Positions 44,949-53,742 of a stretch of 64,000 nucleotides of DNA are shown here, piece after piece. The notes under the pieces were generated by a model. That model worked only from the letters and a program-made list of their open reading frames with translations, was not told the DNA's origin and did not search any database. The stretch is taken from contig NZ_FNBG01000010.1 in the NCBI RefSeq assembly GCF_900102215.1, positions 1-64,000 on the forward strand, given 5' to 3'. The DNA comes from Fontibacillus panacisegetis. GTDB taxonomy: Bacteria; Bacillota; Bacilli; Paenibacillales; Paenibacillaceae. The first letter of the stretch is position 1; every line of letters starts with the position of its first letter. The position numbers and the translations under genes are program-made.

Positions 44949-45764
44949 ATGAATGTGGCCTTGACCATACAGGAACGGTTAAAGGATTTGCGGGTGGAAC
45001 GGGGCCTGACGCTGGAGCAGTTGGAACAGCGGACGGGCATTTCAAAATCCGCTTTGGGCAACTATGAAGTGGAAGATTACAAGGACATCAGCCATACCAG
45101 CATTGTGACGCTTGCAAACTTCTATGGCGTGTCCTCTGATTATCTGCTGGGGCTGACGGAATCAAAAAATCACCCAAAAGCAGACCTTGCGGAACTGCAT
45201 TTGAGTGATGGTATGATAGAGCTATTGAAAAGCGGGAACATCGATACCCGGCTTCTTTGTGAAATGGCGGTACATAAGGATTTCGTAAAGCTGCTGGCGG
45301 ACATTGAAATTTATGTGGACGGCATTGCCAGTATGCAGGTGCAGAACCTCAACGCCTATATCAATCTGGCGAGGGACACCATAGAGAAGAAATACCGCCC
45401 CGGCGAGCATGACCGCCATATCCGCATATTGAACGCCGCCCACATTAACGAGGACGAATATTTCCGTCATGTGGTGCATGACGATATGGACGGTATCATT
45501 AAAAGCATTAAAGAAGCCCACAGACAGGACACCACCAGCGCACCGGAAACTGACTTTGTGCAGGAGCTAAAACAGGATTTAGAGTTTGTTTCCAGCATTG
45601 AAGGGAGCGCACAGAAGAAACAGGTGGCCCTGTATTGCAGGCGGCTGGGAATTGATTATACCAAGCTGACAGATATTGAGTTTGAGGTGATGATGAGGGT
45701 ACTTCAAAAGTCCAAGCATTTGAAAGGGCAGGGCAAAAAGCGGGGCAGGAAGAAGAGAAAATGA
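44949..45764 (+). CDS. XRE-family regulator of the GC-rich remnant
   Basis: A 271-aa protein. Residues 5-62 form a Cro/CI-type HTH (IQERLKDLRVERGLTLEQLE, RTGISKSALGNYE, FYGVSSDYLLGLTE). The rest is helical and ends in a highly basic tail (KKRGRKKRK). Such regulators sit at the edge of conjugative elements in gut Bacillota. The Met at 44949 begins the recognisable protein; an open frame continues upstream for 63 codons without protein-like character. Confidence 0.8.
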   Translation: MNVALTIQERLKDLRVERGLTLEQLEQRTGISKSALGNYEVEDYKDISHTSIVTLANFYGVSSDYLLGLTESKNHPKADLAELHLSDGMIELLKSGNIDTRLLCEMAVHKDFVKLLADIEIYVDGIASMQVQNLNAYINLARDTIEKKYRPGEHDRHIRILNAAHINEDEYFRHVVHDDMDGIIKSIKEAHRQDTTSAPETDFVQELKQDLEFVSSIEGSAQKKQVALYCRRLGIDYTKLTDIEFEVMMRVLQKSKHLKGQGKKRGRKKRK

Positions 45765-45831
45765 CAAGATTTTGTAGTAAGGAACCAAAATGGTGTAAAG
45801 TTCGTCTAATTATAAATTAGGGGGTGATATT

Positions 45832-46221
45832 GTGAAAAGAATACTTTTAATATTTGCGGCGGTTATACTGACTTTCCTCTCGGCCTGTGCAAATCAATCT
45901 AATGATTTTTCCATAGAAATGCTTCCCGATAGTATTGAACAAGTAACGGTCAGTCACTATCTCTCAGGAGAAGAAACCGAATGGGCGCTAGAGGCTGATG
46001 GCCTTGAGAAATGGAAATCATGGTTAGAGGGCCTTTCGGCACGTCAGAAAATCTTTGAAGAAGGAAACACACCAGGCGATAGTGATGGAGGTGAAGTTTA
46101 TTCCTTTACCATTAACAATGGGGAAGCAAGCATATCATATGTTATAAATGGTAGTGATGAATGTTATGTCTTATGTGAAAGTGAGTGGCATGCTGTATCC
46201 AATCCAACTAATCCTTTCTGA
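45832..46221 (+). CDS. Lipoprotein, 129 aa
   Basis: GTG 45832 lies behind AGGGGGTG. Lipobox LSAC, then an acidic domain with WALEADGLEKWKSWLEGL and a strand-rich C-terminus. No family recognised. Composition is intermediate between the host and the flanking GC-rich DNA, so it may be older cargo. Confidence 0.6.
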   Translation: MKRILLIFAAVILTFLSACANQSNDFSIEMLPDSIEQVTVSHYLSGEETEWALEADGLEKWKSWLEGLSARQKIFEEGNTPGDSDGGEVYSFTINNGEASISYVINGSDECYVLCESEWHAVSNPTNPF

Positions 46222-46664
46222 AAAAATTCTATTTATAAATAATTGATAGCAAAAACCAACCGGAAAGGTCATATAAACTGATTCGCCGTTCCTGCTCGCT
46301 TGCTCGTAAAACAGCCGCTATGCCTATCCAGCCAGTCAAGGCGGGTAGTATTTTGCTATCGCAAAATCTCCACCCTTTTTCCTTGACAGTCTGGATTTTT
46401 GCCGTGGCATTTCGCCGCCGACAACGGGGAACTGGATAAAATCCTGCCTCGTTGCCGTCCGCTCCATTCTGCGGCAAAACCGGCTTCGCTACGTTGCGAT
46501 AATCGTTAGTTTTTTCGGTGGCTCTGCCCCCGCACCCCCGGCCTCCTCCAAAGAACAGGTGAAAGGCGTTGTCAACGGGAATGTGGAATAGCGGACGGAG
46601 CAGAGCGAGGGAGCATATGCTGCAAAAGCCCATTGACATAAGCCGAAGCCCACACTAAACAGAA

Positions 46665-46694
46665 AGGTTCCCATGTCCTTTCACATGGGAACCT
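46665..46694. repeat. 12-bp perfect hairpin
   Basis: AGGTTCCCATGT and ACATGGGAACCT pair across a 6-nt loop in the non-coding part of the integrative remnant. Confidence 0.7.
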
Positions 46695-46753
46695 CTGCCA
46701 CACGGCGAGTGGGGGGAGTTTCAGAGGGGGAACGCCTCTGGATACCTTGCGGG

Positions 46754-46778
46754 ACTTCGGGCCAACTTGGCCCGAAGT
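46754..46778. repeat. 12-bp near-continuous palindrome, oriT-like
   Basis: ACTTCGGGCCAA-C-TTGGCCCGAAGT, perfect arms with a 1-nt centre. Inverted repeats of this form border nick sites in relaxase-recognised origins of transfer. No relaxase gene is nearby, so the role is inferred from form and context only. Confidence 0.5.
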
Positions 46779-47005
46779 TCGGACGATAGACGAGGGGTTC
46801 ATATACACCCTGTCCGCTGATGAAATCGGACTGTCATTTGCGGCTCCACACCGCAAATTCCCTCCCGCTTTCCTGCCGCTTCAAATGCCCTTGCCCTCCC
46901 CGGCGGCAACGGCATTTTCACGGCAACGCTGACATAGCGTATAACACACTACACTTTGCTCCGCAAAGTCGTGTGCCAAGGGGTAAGCCCCTTTGGAATC
47001 CCCCA

Positions 47006-47057
47006 CAAGAAAAGACGGTATGCAACCCCTCTGCGGGGTACATACCGTCTTTTCTTG
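47006..47057. repeat. 17-bp perfect hairpin with nested stem
   Basis: CAAGAAAAGACGGTATG pairs without mismatch to CATACCGTCTTTTCTTG; inside the loop ACCCC/GGGGT forms a second stem. The T-rich right edge would also stop transcription on the plus strand. The remainder of 46222-47119 is GC-rich and shows no gene. Confidence 0.75.
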
Positions 47058-47119
47058 TTATCAGCCCTCCGGGCTTTATTGCCACAGGCAAGGTAAGCGT
47101 GAGTTGTAGTGTGGTATCT

Positions 47120-47247
47120 TTAACTATGTGAAACTCCGCTTTCCCATTTTGATATTGCAGTTCTGGACACAAATAATTCTTCTGCGAGTTGTTCTTGTGT
47201 CATGGACTTTTCTTTTCTAAGCTGTTGCAGTTTTCATTAAATTCCAT
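47120..47247 (-). pseudogene. XRE-family HTH gene, frameshifted and truncated
   Basis: From ATG 47247 the first codons read MEFNEN, then the frame moves by one base; in the corrected frame it reads LQQLRKEKSMTQEQLAEELF then VSRTAISKWESG, a classic XRE DNA-binding domain. It stops seven codons later. The missing base and lack of any C-terminal domain make it a pseudogene. Confidence 0.8.
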
Positions 47248-47491
47248 AGATAGACCTCTATTCTTAGAAATCCCTTGCGTTGCATGGAAACTCTTATATT
47301 ATTATACATTTCCGACTGCTAGCTGTTTATCCTATAATTAGTGTATCAGGTAGTTGCTTCCTTATAGACACTGCCCATTGTGCAACTACTTAAAACAAAG
47401 GAAATAATAGAATATGAAGTGGTTTTGCAAATTATTGACTTGTCATTTGAAAACCCACTTTCAAACATCTTATATTCCTCCCGAATAAATA

Positions 47492-48085
47492 TCACTTAGC
47501 TATCGCATTGAAATTATATGTCTGTAGATTATGCTTTTGATCAATAATTATTACATAATCTAAGCCTGTTACATCCACTGTGATATCTAAAGGGTAAATT
47601 TCATCTGTTGGCACTACTGTTGATAGGATTGGATTGCCAATCGACTCTCCGTCTTTCGTGGATTCACATATAATGCTTACTCCCTCCGAACCGCTACCAG
47701 TTAAAATGGCTTTATTAAAAACAGAGTATTTCAGAGTTGAAAATTGTTTATTTAAATGAACAACAATGTTGTTTTCTGTATCTTCCGGTTGATTAAAGAT
47801 TTCATAGCTATGACCGTCCGCATCCATAAAACTGTCTGTGACCGTCACTACTAAAGGAGCTATTTTCGCTTTAGCGATATCTACTATATCTCCAGAATTG
47901 TATGTATTGCTTGGACTATTCACACTTTCAGTAGTTGCTGTTGGTATCGAACTTTCGTTAATAACAGTTGTTGCTGAATCTATCGTATCCTTGTCCTCAG
48001 TCAATTTAGCAATAAATGTACCGCCAACAATTCCGAGGGCAAGCATAACAACAGCAATTATAACAACCGTACCTTTACCTTTCAT
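47492..48085 (-). CDS. Membrane-anchored extracellular protein
   Basis: A 197-aa protein with one N-terminal membrane span (VVIIAVVMLALGIVGGTFIA), a Ser/Thr-rich stalk and a beta-sandwich-like domain (about 85-197: VVHLNKQFSTLKYSVFNKAI, PLDITVDVTGLDYVIIIDQ), similar in form to NPCBM-type carbohydrate-binding domains. Function unknown. GGAG precedes the ATG. Confidence 0.55.
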   Translation of the reverse strand: MKGKGTVVIIAVVMLALGIVGGTFIAKLTEDKDTIDSATTVINESSIPTATTESVNSPSNTYNSGDIVDIAKAKIAPLVVTVTDSFMDADGHSYEIFNQPEDTENNIVVHLNKQFSTLKYSVFNKAILTGSGSEGVSIICESTKDGESIGNPILSTVVPTDEIYPLDITVDVTGLDYVIIIDQKHNLQTYNFNAIAK

Positions 48086-48157
48086 ACAATCACTCCACTC
48101 AATATCATGTTAATTCCAATATTTGGTTTTAGAAATACTCCATTGAACTATAATATC

Positions 48158-48316
48158 TCATAATTCATTCCTTAGGACCTCTTCAATCCATAGGATGTCG
48201 TTGGCCAAGCGATGAAGATCAACTATATTGATATTAACATATATGCCTATACCAAAAGACAAAAATAACAGGCCACCACATGGCGGCCCATTATTATTTA
48301 CTCTAACCTTTTTCAT
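48158..48316 (-). CDS. Possible 52-aa membrane peptide
   Basis: ATG 48316 opens a frame MKKVRVNNNGPPCGGLLFLS then FGIGIYVNINIVDLHRLAND and ILWIEEVLRNEL. It has one hydrophobic span and a well-formed amphipathic tail, but the ribosome site (AAAGGA) is about 16 nt away, so translation is uncertain. It may instead be a remnant. Confidence 0.35.
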   Translation of the reverse strand: MKKVRVNNNGPPCGGLLFLSFGIGIYVNINIVDLHRLANDILWIEEVLRNEL

Positions 48317-48399
48317 ATCTATTTTCTAACTATTCCTTTATTATTCCTTACCTTAATTACTCCGTCGCAAACCATTTTATATTTAACCAATAAATATAG

Positions 48400-48429
48400 T
48401 TGGAATTATATGTTGAATATAGATATAAT
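48400..48429 (+). promoter_or_regulatory. Promoter of the ABC ATPase gene
   Basis: TTGGAA, 18-nt spacer, TATAAT. It would start a leader of about 120 nt before the coding region at 48561. Confidence 0.55.
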
Positions 48430-48447
48430 AAGTGTTAAATTAATAAC

Positions 48448-48533
48448 ATTCAACGAACCATTGAATCGACTAGAGAAACTAGAGATTCAGCGAGTGACGA
48501 AACGACCCATGTCACCTTGCTGGATCTTTTTTT
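48448..48533 (+). promoter_or_regulatory. Structured leader with terminator (attenuator or riboswitch candidate)
   Basis: Three hairpins in order: ATTCAA-CGAACCA-TTGAAT (48448-48466), CTAG-AGAAA-CTAG (48470-48482), then a long stem GATTCAGC..GTGAC / GTCAC..GCTGGATC (48484-48526) followed by seven T. The last is a full Rho-independent terminator placed 28 nt before the ATG of the ABC gene. No T-box, S-box, TPP, guanidine or cobalamin core was recognised. Confidence 0.6.
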
Positions 48534-48560
48534 ATTTTATTCAGGAAGGAAGAGAAACAT

Positions 48561-49319
48561 ATGGTATCCACTTTAGAGATTAACCAAGTTAGCAAAACGT
48601 TCAACAACGACAACGGAGATGTACACGTACTAGATCATTTAGACCTGTCTGTTCAAGAGGGGGAATTCGTGAGTGTTATTGGCCCCAGTGGTTGCGGAAA
48701 AAGCACCTTGCTCAAGCTGATCGCAGGTCTTGATTCAGATTTTCAGGGTCAAATCATGGTTGGATCTCAAGAAGTGCATGGCCCCTCCATCGACAGAGGC
48801 TTTATTTTTCAGGAGCATCGGCTATTTCCGTGGTTAACAGTAGAAAAAAATATCGCTGGCAATCTGTCCTTCAAAGATCCTGATGTACGTTCCAGAGTCG
48901 ATCAATTAATTGCGCTCGTGAATTTAAAAGGATTTGAAAAAGCGTACCCGCGTCAATTATCCGGCGGGATGTCCCAGCGCGTCGCGATTGCCAGAGCACT
49001 GCTGCGTAATCCCAAGGTTCTGCTGCTGGATGAACCATTTGGTGCATTGGATGCTTTTACACGTACTCATCTGCAGGAAGCACTACATGACATTTGGGAG
49101 ACTAACAAAACAACCATGGTCCTCGTTACTCATGACATTGACGAATCGGTCTTTTTATCCTCCAAAGTTGTGGTGATGGATGCGAAACCAGGTCGAATCA
49201 AAGCCATTGTTCCGATCGATCTTCCTTATCCACGTGCAAGAACGAGCAAGGCATTCCAGGAATTCAGAACCGTTATTCTGGAGCAGCTGGCCGTCATTAA
49301 TCCGCCGCCAACTCTATAG
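48561..49319 (+). CDS. ssuB: Nitrate/sulfonate/taurine-type ABC transporter ATP-binding protein
   Basis: A 252-aa ABC ATPase of the SsuB/TauB/NrtD group: Walker [13 protein letters not shown]-loop [11 protein letters not shown], signature [15 protein letters not shown], Walker [14 protein letters not shown]-loop VTHDIDE. It should drive import of organosulfur or similar anions, but no permease or binding protein is adjacent. A stacked leader with a terminator precedes it. Its end overlaps the convergent sulfatase-tail gene by 23 bp. Confidence 0.85.
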   Translation: MVSTLEINQVSKTFNNDNGDVHVLDHLDLSVQEGEFVSVIGPSGCGKSTLLKLIAGLDSDFQGQIMVGSQEVHGPSIDRGFIFQEHRLFPWLTVEKNIAGNLSFKDPDVRSRVDQLIALVNLKGFEKAYPRQLSGGMSQRVAIARALLRNPKVLLLDEPFGALDAFTRTHLQEALHDIWETNKTTMVLVTHDIDESVFLSSKVVVMDAKPGRIKAIVPIDLPYPRARTSKAFQEFRTVILEQLAVINPPPTL

Positions 49320-49812
49320 CTGCCTCTGCGGCGAGATCACGTACGAATTCAGGAATCGTTAACCGCACTTCCTTCAGCACTCCACTGAAAGCGAACGGTG
49401 TGTCATATTGATCCGACACTGCGGTGTGTGCACTTTTCCCGATGGAGAAAACCCCTGGTTCTACTATGGCAGCTGCCTTCAAAATTGCTCCAGTCCCAAC
49501 ATGCCGGTTATTGATCAGCAGTTTTCCCGTTTGTTCCTTCGCATCATAATCGAATCGTACGATTACAGGACCTACAGGCAATTCCTCTGAGGACACTACC
49601 AAGTAATGCTGTTCCCCGATATTGTTGGAATGGTAGACGAGCCGATTATTCTGTACATACAGTGCCCAACCGCCAAATTTCCCGCCATGCGCTACAATAG
49701 TACCTTCCTGATCAATCGAGTTCCGATAAAAATCTGCTTCGATGCGGTGAGATAATTTAGCATTAAATGTAACATAATGATGAAAGCCTTCCGGCCCCGG
49801 ATAATATTTCAT
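49297..49812 (-). CDS. Arylsulfatase C-terminal domain, probably a truncated gene
   Basis: A 171-aa product starting [20 protein letters not shown] with LamG/concanavalin-like features ([49 protein letters not shown]). This matches the C-terminal region of long bacterial arylsulfatases as I know them. The Cys/Ser-x-Pro-x-Arg active site is absent. AGGAG lies 8 nt before ATG 49812, as if the start of the original gene had been fused to its tail by an internal deletion. Sulfatase plus SsuB suggests a former sulfate-ester locus. Confidence 0.55.
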   Translation of the reverse strand: MKYYPGPEGFHHYVTFNAKLSHRIEADFYRNSIDQEGTIVAHGGKFGGWALYVQNNRLVYHSNNIGEQHYLVVSSEELPVGPVIVRFDYDAKEQTGKLLINNRHVGTGAILKAAAIVEPGVFSIGKSAHTAVSDQYDTPFAFSGVLKEVRLTIPEFVRDLAAEAAIELAAD

Positions 49813-50049
49813 TGTCTCATCTCCTAAATTGATGATTTCATAGGCAACAAAAAAAGAGATCCAATAAGCAAGGGATAAATTTCCTCCGCTTATTGAATCT
49901 CTGGATTTCCAGTCGATTTCACAATCGATATAAAATTGTCGCTCCACGAACTTCTCTTTGAGAAAATATTAACAGCTAATAAGTTAGCGTGTCAATCACT
50001 ATCTATTGAAACAGGTATGCTCATAATTTCACCAATAAACTGGAATTCA

Positions 50050-51036
50050 CTATACACAATTCTCAAATATTGGTTCAATATATTTTTTAATAAATTCCAT
50101 TCTATCCTTGACCTTTGGCACAAAAAGAGAAACAATAGAAACTACTATTTTTTTCTTTGTATTGACATAGATCATATTTCCTCCATCTCCCATAGCTGCA
50201 TATCCATTCCCGTTCTCTACCCACCATAAATATCCATATGACAGATTGAATTTTTCCCATCGGCTATGTTCCTTTGTACCCTCGTCTATCCATCTTGCCG
50301 ATACAATTTGTTTTCCATTCCACATTCCGCCATCTAAGCACAATTGACCTATCCTTGCCATATCCACAGGAGAGAGAGTAAGACCCCATCCTCCTGTATT
50401 TACTCCAGCCGCGTCAGCAACCCAGCCACTGATACTTTTAGATTTATTAAATGCGCGTTGTTCCTTTGCACTATGAAAAATCACATTACTCTCAACAGTA
50501 ATTCCGAGTGGCGAGAATAAATTTTCTGTTGCGAAATCAAACACAGATTGTCCAGTTGCTTTTACAAGAATGCCCGACAAAATATCTGGACCTACGAGGG
50601 GAGTGTATCTGAATTTCCCTATCTGCCCCTTACCTCCCAATAAATCAAACGTAAATTTTACCCAGTCATCACTCATGAAATACTTTATGTAAGTGTAAGG
50701 TGCAAACTTATATTTATACGGAGCTGTCATTGTCAGCAAATCCTTAAGTGTAACATTCTGTATTGTTTTTTCTCTTCTTTTAACTATGTAATCCGGGAAA
50801 AAATCCAATACCTTCTGGTTGATACTTTTGATGTATCCTTTGTCCATGGCGATCCCAATCAGGATGGAAATCATACTTTTTGTTACTGAATAAACATGGA
50901 TTCGGCTAGCAGCAGTGCATTCATTAAAGTAATTTTCATATCGTGTTTTACCGTCTTTTAGTACAACCATACCTGCAATATTGCTATAATCTTTGTTTAT
51001 TTTCTTTTCCAGCTCTGTCACTATTTCTTGATTCAT
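50050..51036 (-). CDS. Serine hydrolase, class C beta-lactamase fold
   Basis: A 328-aa protein of the beta-lactamase/DD-peptidase/esterase group. The SxxK nucleophile is in HVYSVTKSMIS, the YxN-equivalent is in GKFRYTPLVGPDIL (Tyr but no Asn) and a late GGGxI-like GDGGNMIYV. No signal peptide, so probably cytosolic. AGGAGG precedes the ATG. Likely an esterase or peptidase, not a resistance enzyme. Confidence 0.85.
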   Translation of the reverse strand: MNQEIVTELEKKINKDYSNIAGMVVLKDGKTRYENYFNECTAASRIHVYSVTKSMISILIGIAMDKGYIKSINQKVLDFFPDYIVKRREKTIQNVTLKDLLTMTAPYKYKFAPYTYIKYFMSDDWVKFTFDLLGGKGQIGKFRYTPLVGPDILSGILVKATGQSVFDFATENLFSPLGITVESNVIFHSAKEQRAFNKSKSISGWVADAAGVNTGGWGLTLSPVDMARIGQLCLDGGMWNGKQIVSARWIDEGTKEHSRWEKFNLSYGYLWWVENGNGYAAMGDGGNMIYVNTKKKIVVSIVSLFVPKVKDRMEFIKKYIEPIFENCV

Positions 51037-51146
51037 TAAATTACCTCCTTCATCTAAAGGTTAAATTGATTAGAAATATTTTACAATACCTAAATATTTG
51101 ACACTTCATTGTACCTTTATTTGATTATCTTCTTTTCACTAAAAAA

Positions 51147-51164
51147 AGATGCCCTAAGGCATCT
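51147..51164 (-). terminator. Terminator of the VOC gene
   Basis: AGATGCC-TTA-GGGCATCT on the minus strand followed by seven T, about 33 nt after the stop codon. Confidence 0.85.
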
Positions 51165-51196
51165 CAATCTCAATTCTTCGACTCGCATATCAAACA

Positions 51197-51610
51197 TTAT
51201 TGACCTAAATTGAATTGCCAGCCAATACCGTATTTATCCTTCAAGGAACCGTAGTATTCAGTCCAGAAGGTCTCTTGAAGCTCCATCTCAACAACCCCGT
51301 CTTGCTTTAGCTTATCCCAATACTTTGTGAGCTCCTCTTTACTGTCACTGACAACTGCCAAACTAATATTATTCCCTTCTACAAAAGGCATCCCGGGAAA
51401 AGTATCAGAGAACATAACCGTGCTGCCACTGATAACAAGCCTGGTGTGCATGATCAAGTCTTTGGCTTCTTCTGGCAGAGGAAACTCTGGATTCTGAGGG
51501 GATTCACCAAAAGTCATAAATTTCGGTCTTTCCGTCTCGAATACGTCAGCGTAATATTCTACAGCTTCTCGACAGTTACCACTAAAATTGAGATAGACTT
51601 CAACTGCCAC
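51197..51610 (-). CDS. VOC-family (PhnB-like) protein
   Basis: A 137-aa glyoxalase/bleomycin-resistance-fold protein: YLNFSGNCREAVEYYADVFE, RLVISGSTVMFSDTFPGMPF, and a C-terminal FWTEYYGSLKDKYGIGWQFN, the PhnB-like pattern. GTG 51610 is preferred because AAGGAG lies 8 nt before it. Function unknown. Confidence 0.85.
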   Translation of the reverse strand: MAVEVYLNFSGNCREAVEYYADVFETERPKFMTFGESPQNPEFPLPEEAKDLIMHTRLVISGSTVMFSDTFPGMPFVEGNNISLAVVSDSKEELTKYWDKLKQDGVVEMELQETFWTEYYGSLKDKYGIGWQFNLGQ

Positions 51611-51783
51611 ACACTCCACTCCTTCAATTAATTGATGTGATTTTCATCTCAACAATATTATAACCTACCTCTTCATGGCAATTCACCATACTTCTTCTTT
51701 TCCATGGATAAAAACAGGACTAATGGTGATACTACTGTCAGCTAACTATTACATACATTAATTATTACCTATTGGAGAATGTT

Positions 51784-52485
51784 ATGAACCAACTGATTAG
51801 GAAATTGTCGCTATCCATGCTCATCATCATACTGGTATTAATGATAAGCGACATCTTTTCGATACAGCCAGTGCATGGAGAACCTTCTTTGCCCATCGTA
51901 TCCGAAGAAGGGATCTATTCTATCGAAGTGTATCCATTACGCCACGAATTGATTGTTTATGCACAGGGAAATCGTTTTAAAACATATCGGGTCGCTGTTG
52001 GCAATCTCTCCACTCCTACACCTGTTGGAGAATACAAGGTTATTTATAAAGGAAGAGACTGGGGTCCTTCGTTTGGACCACGCTGGCTAGGACTCAATGT
52101 CCCTTGGGGCATTTATGGAATACACGGAACCAACAAGCCTCAATCTATAGGACAGCATCAGAGCCATGGATGTATTCGAATGCGAAACCGGGATGTTATG
52201 GAATTATTTGATGTTATTCCTGTGGGAACCAAAGTGACTATTCATGGTCATCTTTTAGGCGATCCAGCTCACGATCCCCGTGCACTGGCAGAAGGCGATG
52301 TCGGTGGTGATGTGCAGCTGATTCAGTCACGCCTGAAGAGTGCAGGATATTTTCAGGGAACAATCAACGGCAAGTTCCGCTATGATACTACATTAGCTTT
52401 AAAGCAATTTCAAAAAGACCACGATTTGCCTGTAAACGGAGTGGTCAGCATTTCAGTATATTATGAACTAGGACTATATGAATAA
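51784..52485 (+). CDS. L,D-transpeptidase with C-terminal peptidoglycan-binding domain
   Basis: A 233-aa exported protein. Signal/anchor at 5-25; YkuD catalytic domain (about 50-160) with IYGIHGTNKPQ and the nucleophile motif SHGCIRMRNRDV; PG_binding_1 domain (about 175-230: VQLIQSRLKSAGYFQGTING). It makes 3-3 cross-links or attaches proteins to peptidoglycan and is typical of spore cortex enzymes. GGAG precedes ATG 51784. Confidence 0.92.
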   Translation: MNQLIRKLSLSMLIIILVLMISDIFSIQPVHGEPSLPIVSEEGIYSIEVYPLRHELIVYAQGNRFKTYRVAVGNLSTPTPVGEYKVIYKGRDWGPSFGPRWLGLNVPWGIYGIHGTNKPQSIGQHQSHGCIRMRNRDVMELFDVIPVGTKVTIHGHLLGDPAHDPRALAEGDVGGDVQLIQSRLKSAGYFQGTINGKFRYDTTLALKQFQKDHDLPVNGVVSISVYYELGLYE

Positions 52486-52520
52486 TGGCCGACTCCCCGC
52501 AAAAGGGAATCGGCCATTAT
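52482..52520. terminator. Bidirectional terminator
   Basis: ATAATGGCCGA and TCGGCCATTAT pair perfectly between the convergent L,D-transpeptidase and HD-GYP genes. Confidence 0.8.
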
Positions 52521-52526
52521 AATCAG

Positions 52527-53573
52527 TTATTCCATAAACAATTCTTCAACGACAATATTGCGTTCAACTGACAAATCACGAAATTCTTCACCGACTTGAA
52601 CGAGTGGCTTGAAATAATCCGAAGGATTGTTCCAAATAATCGTTGCTGTTTCACCAGAGCTCAAGCGTGCCCTTTTCCCAATGAAGTTTGGCAATAGGTT
52701 CCGTGTAAGCGCCTGTACTGCTTTCTCATTTAGCTCACCAAATCCTAGCTCATATACTTTGCGAAGCACTGTCAAGAGTCCTGGTTTGGGACTGCCTTCC
52801 TTCGGAGCAGTCAATCCTACATAAGTATTCGCTACTGCAACAATTTGCGCATAAGGATGAATATCATCTTTCTTTAATTCGTTAGGATAACCTGAACCAT
52901 CTTCACGTTCATGGTGCTGGAGAGCAGCCAGAGCGATTTTTTCACTTGTCATAGATTCGCGAATAATGTCATATCCATACGTAGTATGGCGTTTCATTTC
53001 CTCACGTTCTTCCTCATTTAGAGATTCCTCGTGATTACGAATGGATTGTCTAACCTGACTTTTCCCAATGTCATGAAGATAACCCGCTTTACTGATCTCT
53101 TCACATTCCTTCTTGGAATATCCAAGCCATGACGCTATATAGTATGACAACAATCCTACCTGCAGGGAGTGATTATAAATGTTGACGTCTTCCTGTCCAA
53201 ACGTAATCAGGAGTGACACAACGTCCTTCTTCTGATCGATCACTTCAAGCATCGGTTGAAGTTTATCCTCAACCATGGATTGACTGAATTTACCAGTTGT
53301 CAACGCTTCAAGAAAGACACTTTGAAATCCTTTGACAGCGATCTCAAAGTTCTCCTGCAGCAATTGGCTAAAATCCTGTCGTGTTGAGCCTGCAACCGGA
53401 ACTAACTCCTCACGTGTCTCTATGTCAACATGGTTAATGCTCTGCCTGATAAGTAAAGCGATTTCTTCCTTATGTATACTGGTCCCTCTTGGGAGCACAT
53501 GAAGCCCTGCCCTATTAAAAATATCTGATTTGAGGCGGTCTCCTTCTTTAAGATCCATAATATGGGTTCTCAC
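52527..53573 (-). CDS. HD-GYP-domain protein with a changed metal site
   Basis: About 348 aa. A beta-rich N-terminal part (about 1-60) is followed by an HD-GYP domain: NHSLQVGLLSYYI, KAGYLHDIGKSQV, ALQHHEREDGSGYP. The usual last motif VADxxDALTS is VANTYVGLTAP here, with Asn instead of the metal-binding Asp and no R-x-YR. Classical HD-GYP proteins cleave c-di-GMP; activity here is uncertain. The start GTG 53573 has AAAGGAGG 8 nt upstream. Confidence 0.85.
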   Translation of the reverse strand: MRTHIMDLKEGDRLKSDIFNRAGLHVLPRGTSIHKEEIALLIRQSINHVDIETREELVPVAGSTRQDFSQLLQENFEIAVKGFQSVFLEALTTGKFSQSMVEDKLQPMLEVIDQKKDVVSLLITFGQEDVNIYNHSLQVGLLSYYIASWLGYSKKECEEISKAGYLHDIGKSQVRQSIRNHEESLNEEEREEMKRHTTYGYDIIRESMTSEKIALAALQHHEREDGSGYPNELKKDDIHPYAQIVAVANTYVGLTAPKEGSPKPGLLTVLRKVYELGFGELNEKAVQALTRNLLPNFIGKRARLSSGETATIIWNNPSDYFKPLVQVGEEFRDLSVERNIVVEELFME

Positions 53574-53742
53574 AGAATTGACCTCCTTTCCTAGGTTTTT
53601 CATTTTCGCACACTGTAATTATAATATCGAACAAATAAGTCCAATATTAAATAGTTCCAAAGTCTGTATTTGTCGAAGAATAAAACTGACCCATAATGCA
53701 AATCTTTAATGTAACACCTAAGATTGGCAAGGAGGTAATAAT

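Larger units (their letters stand above)
44640..47250. mobile_element. GC-rich remnant of a clostridial-type integrative element
   Basis: The segment changes abruptly in composition, from AT-rich to GC-rich with runs such as CCGCCAGCCCGGAA and GGGGAAAAGCACCCCTGCC, and back near 47.1 kb. It holds an XRE regulator of a type found in Lachnospiraceae-like conjugative elements, a lipoprotein, a broken XRE gene and three strong hairpins in about 400 bp. No relaxase, coupling protein or integrase remains, and the boundaries are estimates. Confidence 0.55.

Noticed and set aside
46229..46932. Several overlapping 60-136 codon frames on both strands in the GC-rich remnant
   Set aside because: GC-rich DNA makes long chance frames; none has a domain, membrane pattern or good start, and they overlap one another and the hairpins.
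48448..48533. Guanidine (mini-ykkC), SAM or T-box riboswitch upstream of ssuB
   Set aside because: Two ACGA sequences are present but not in paired small loops of the right form; no S-box or T-box core was found.
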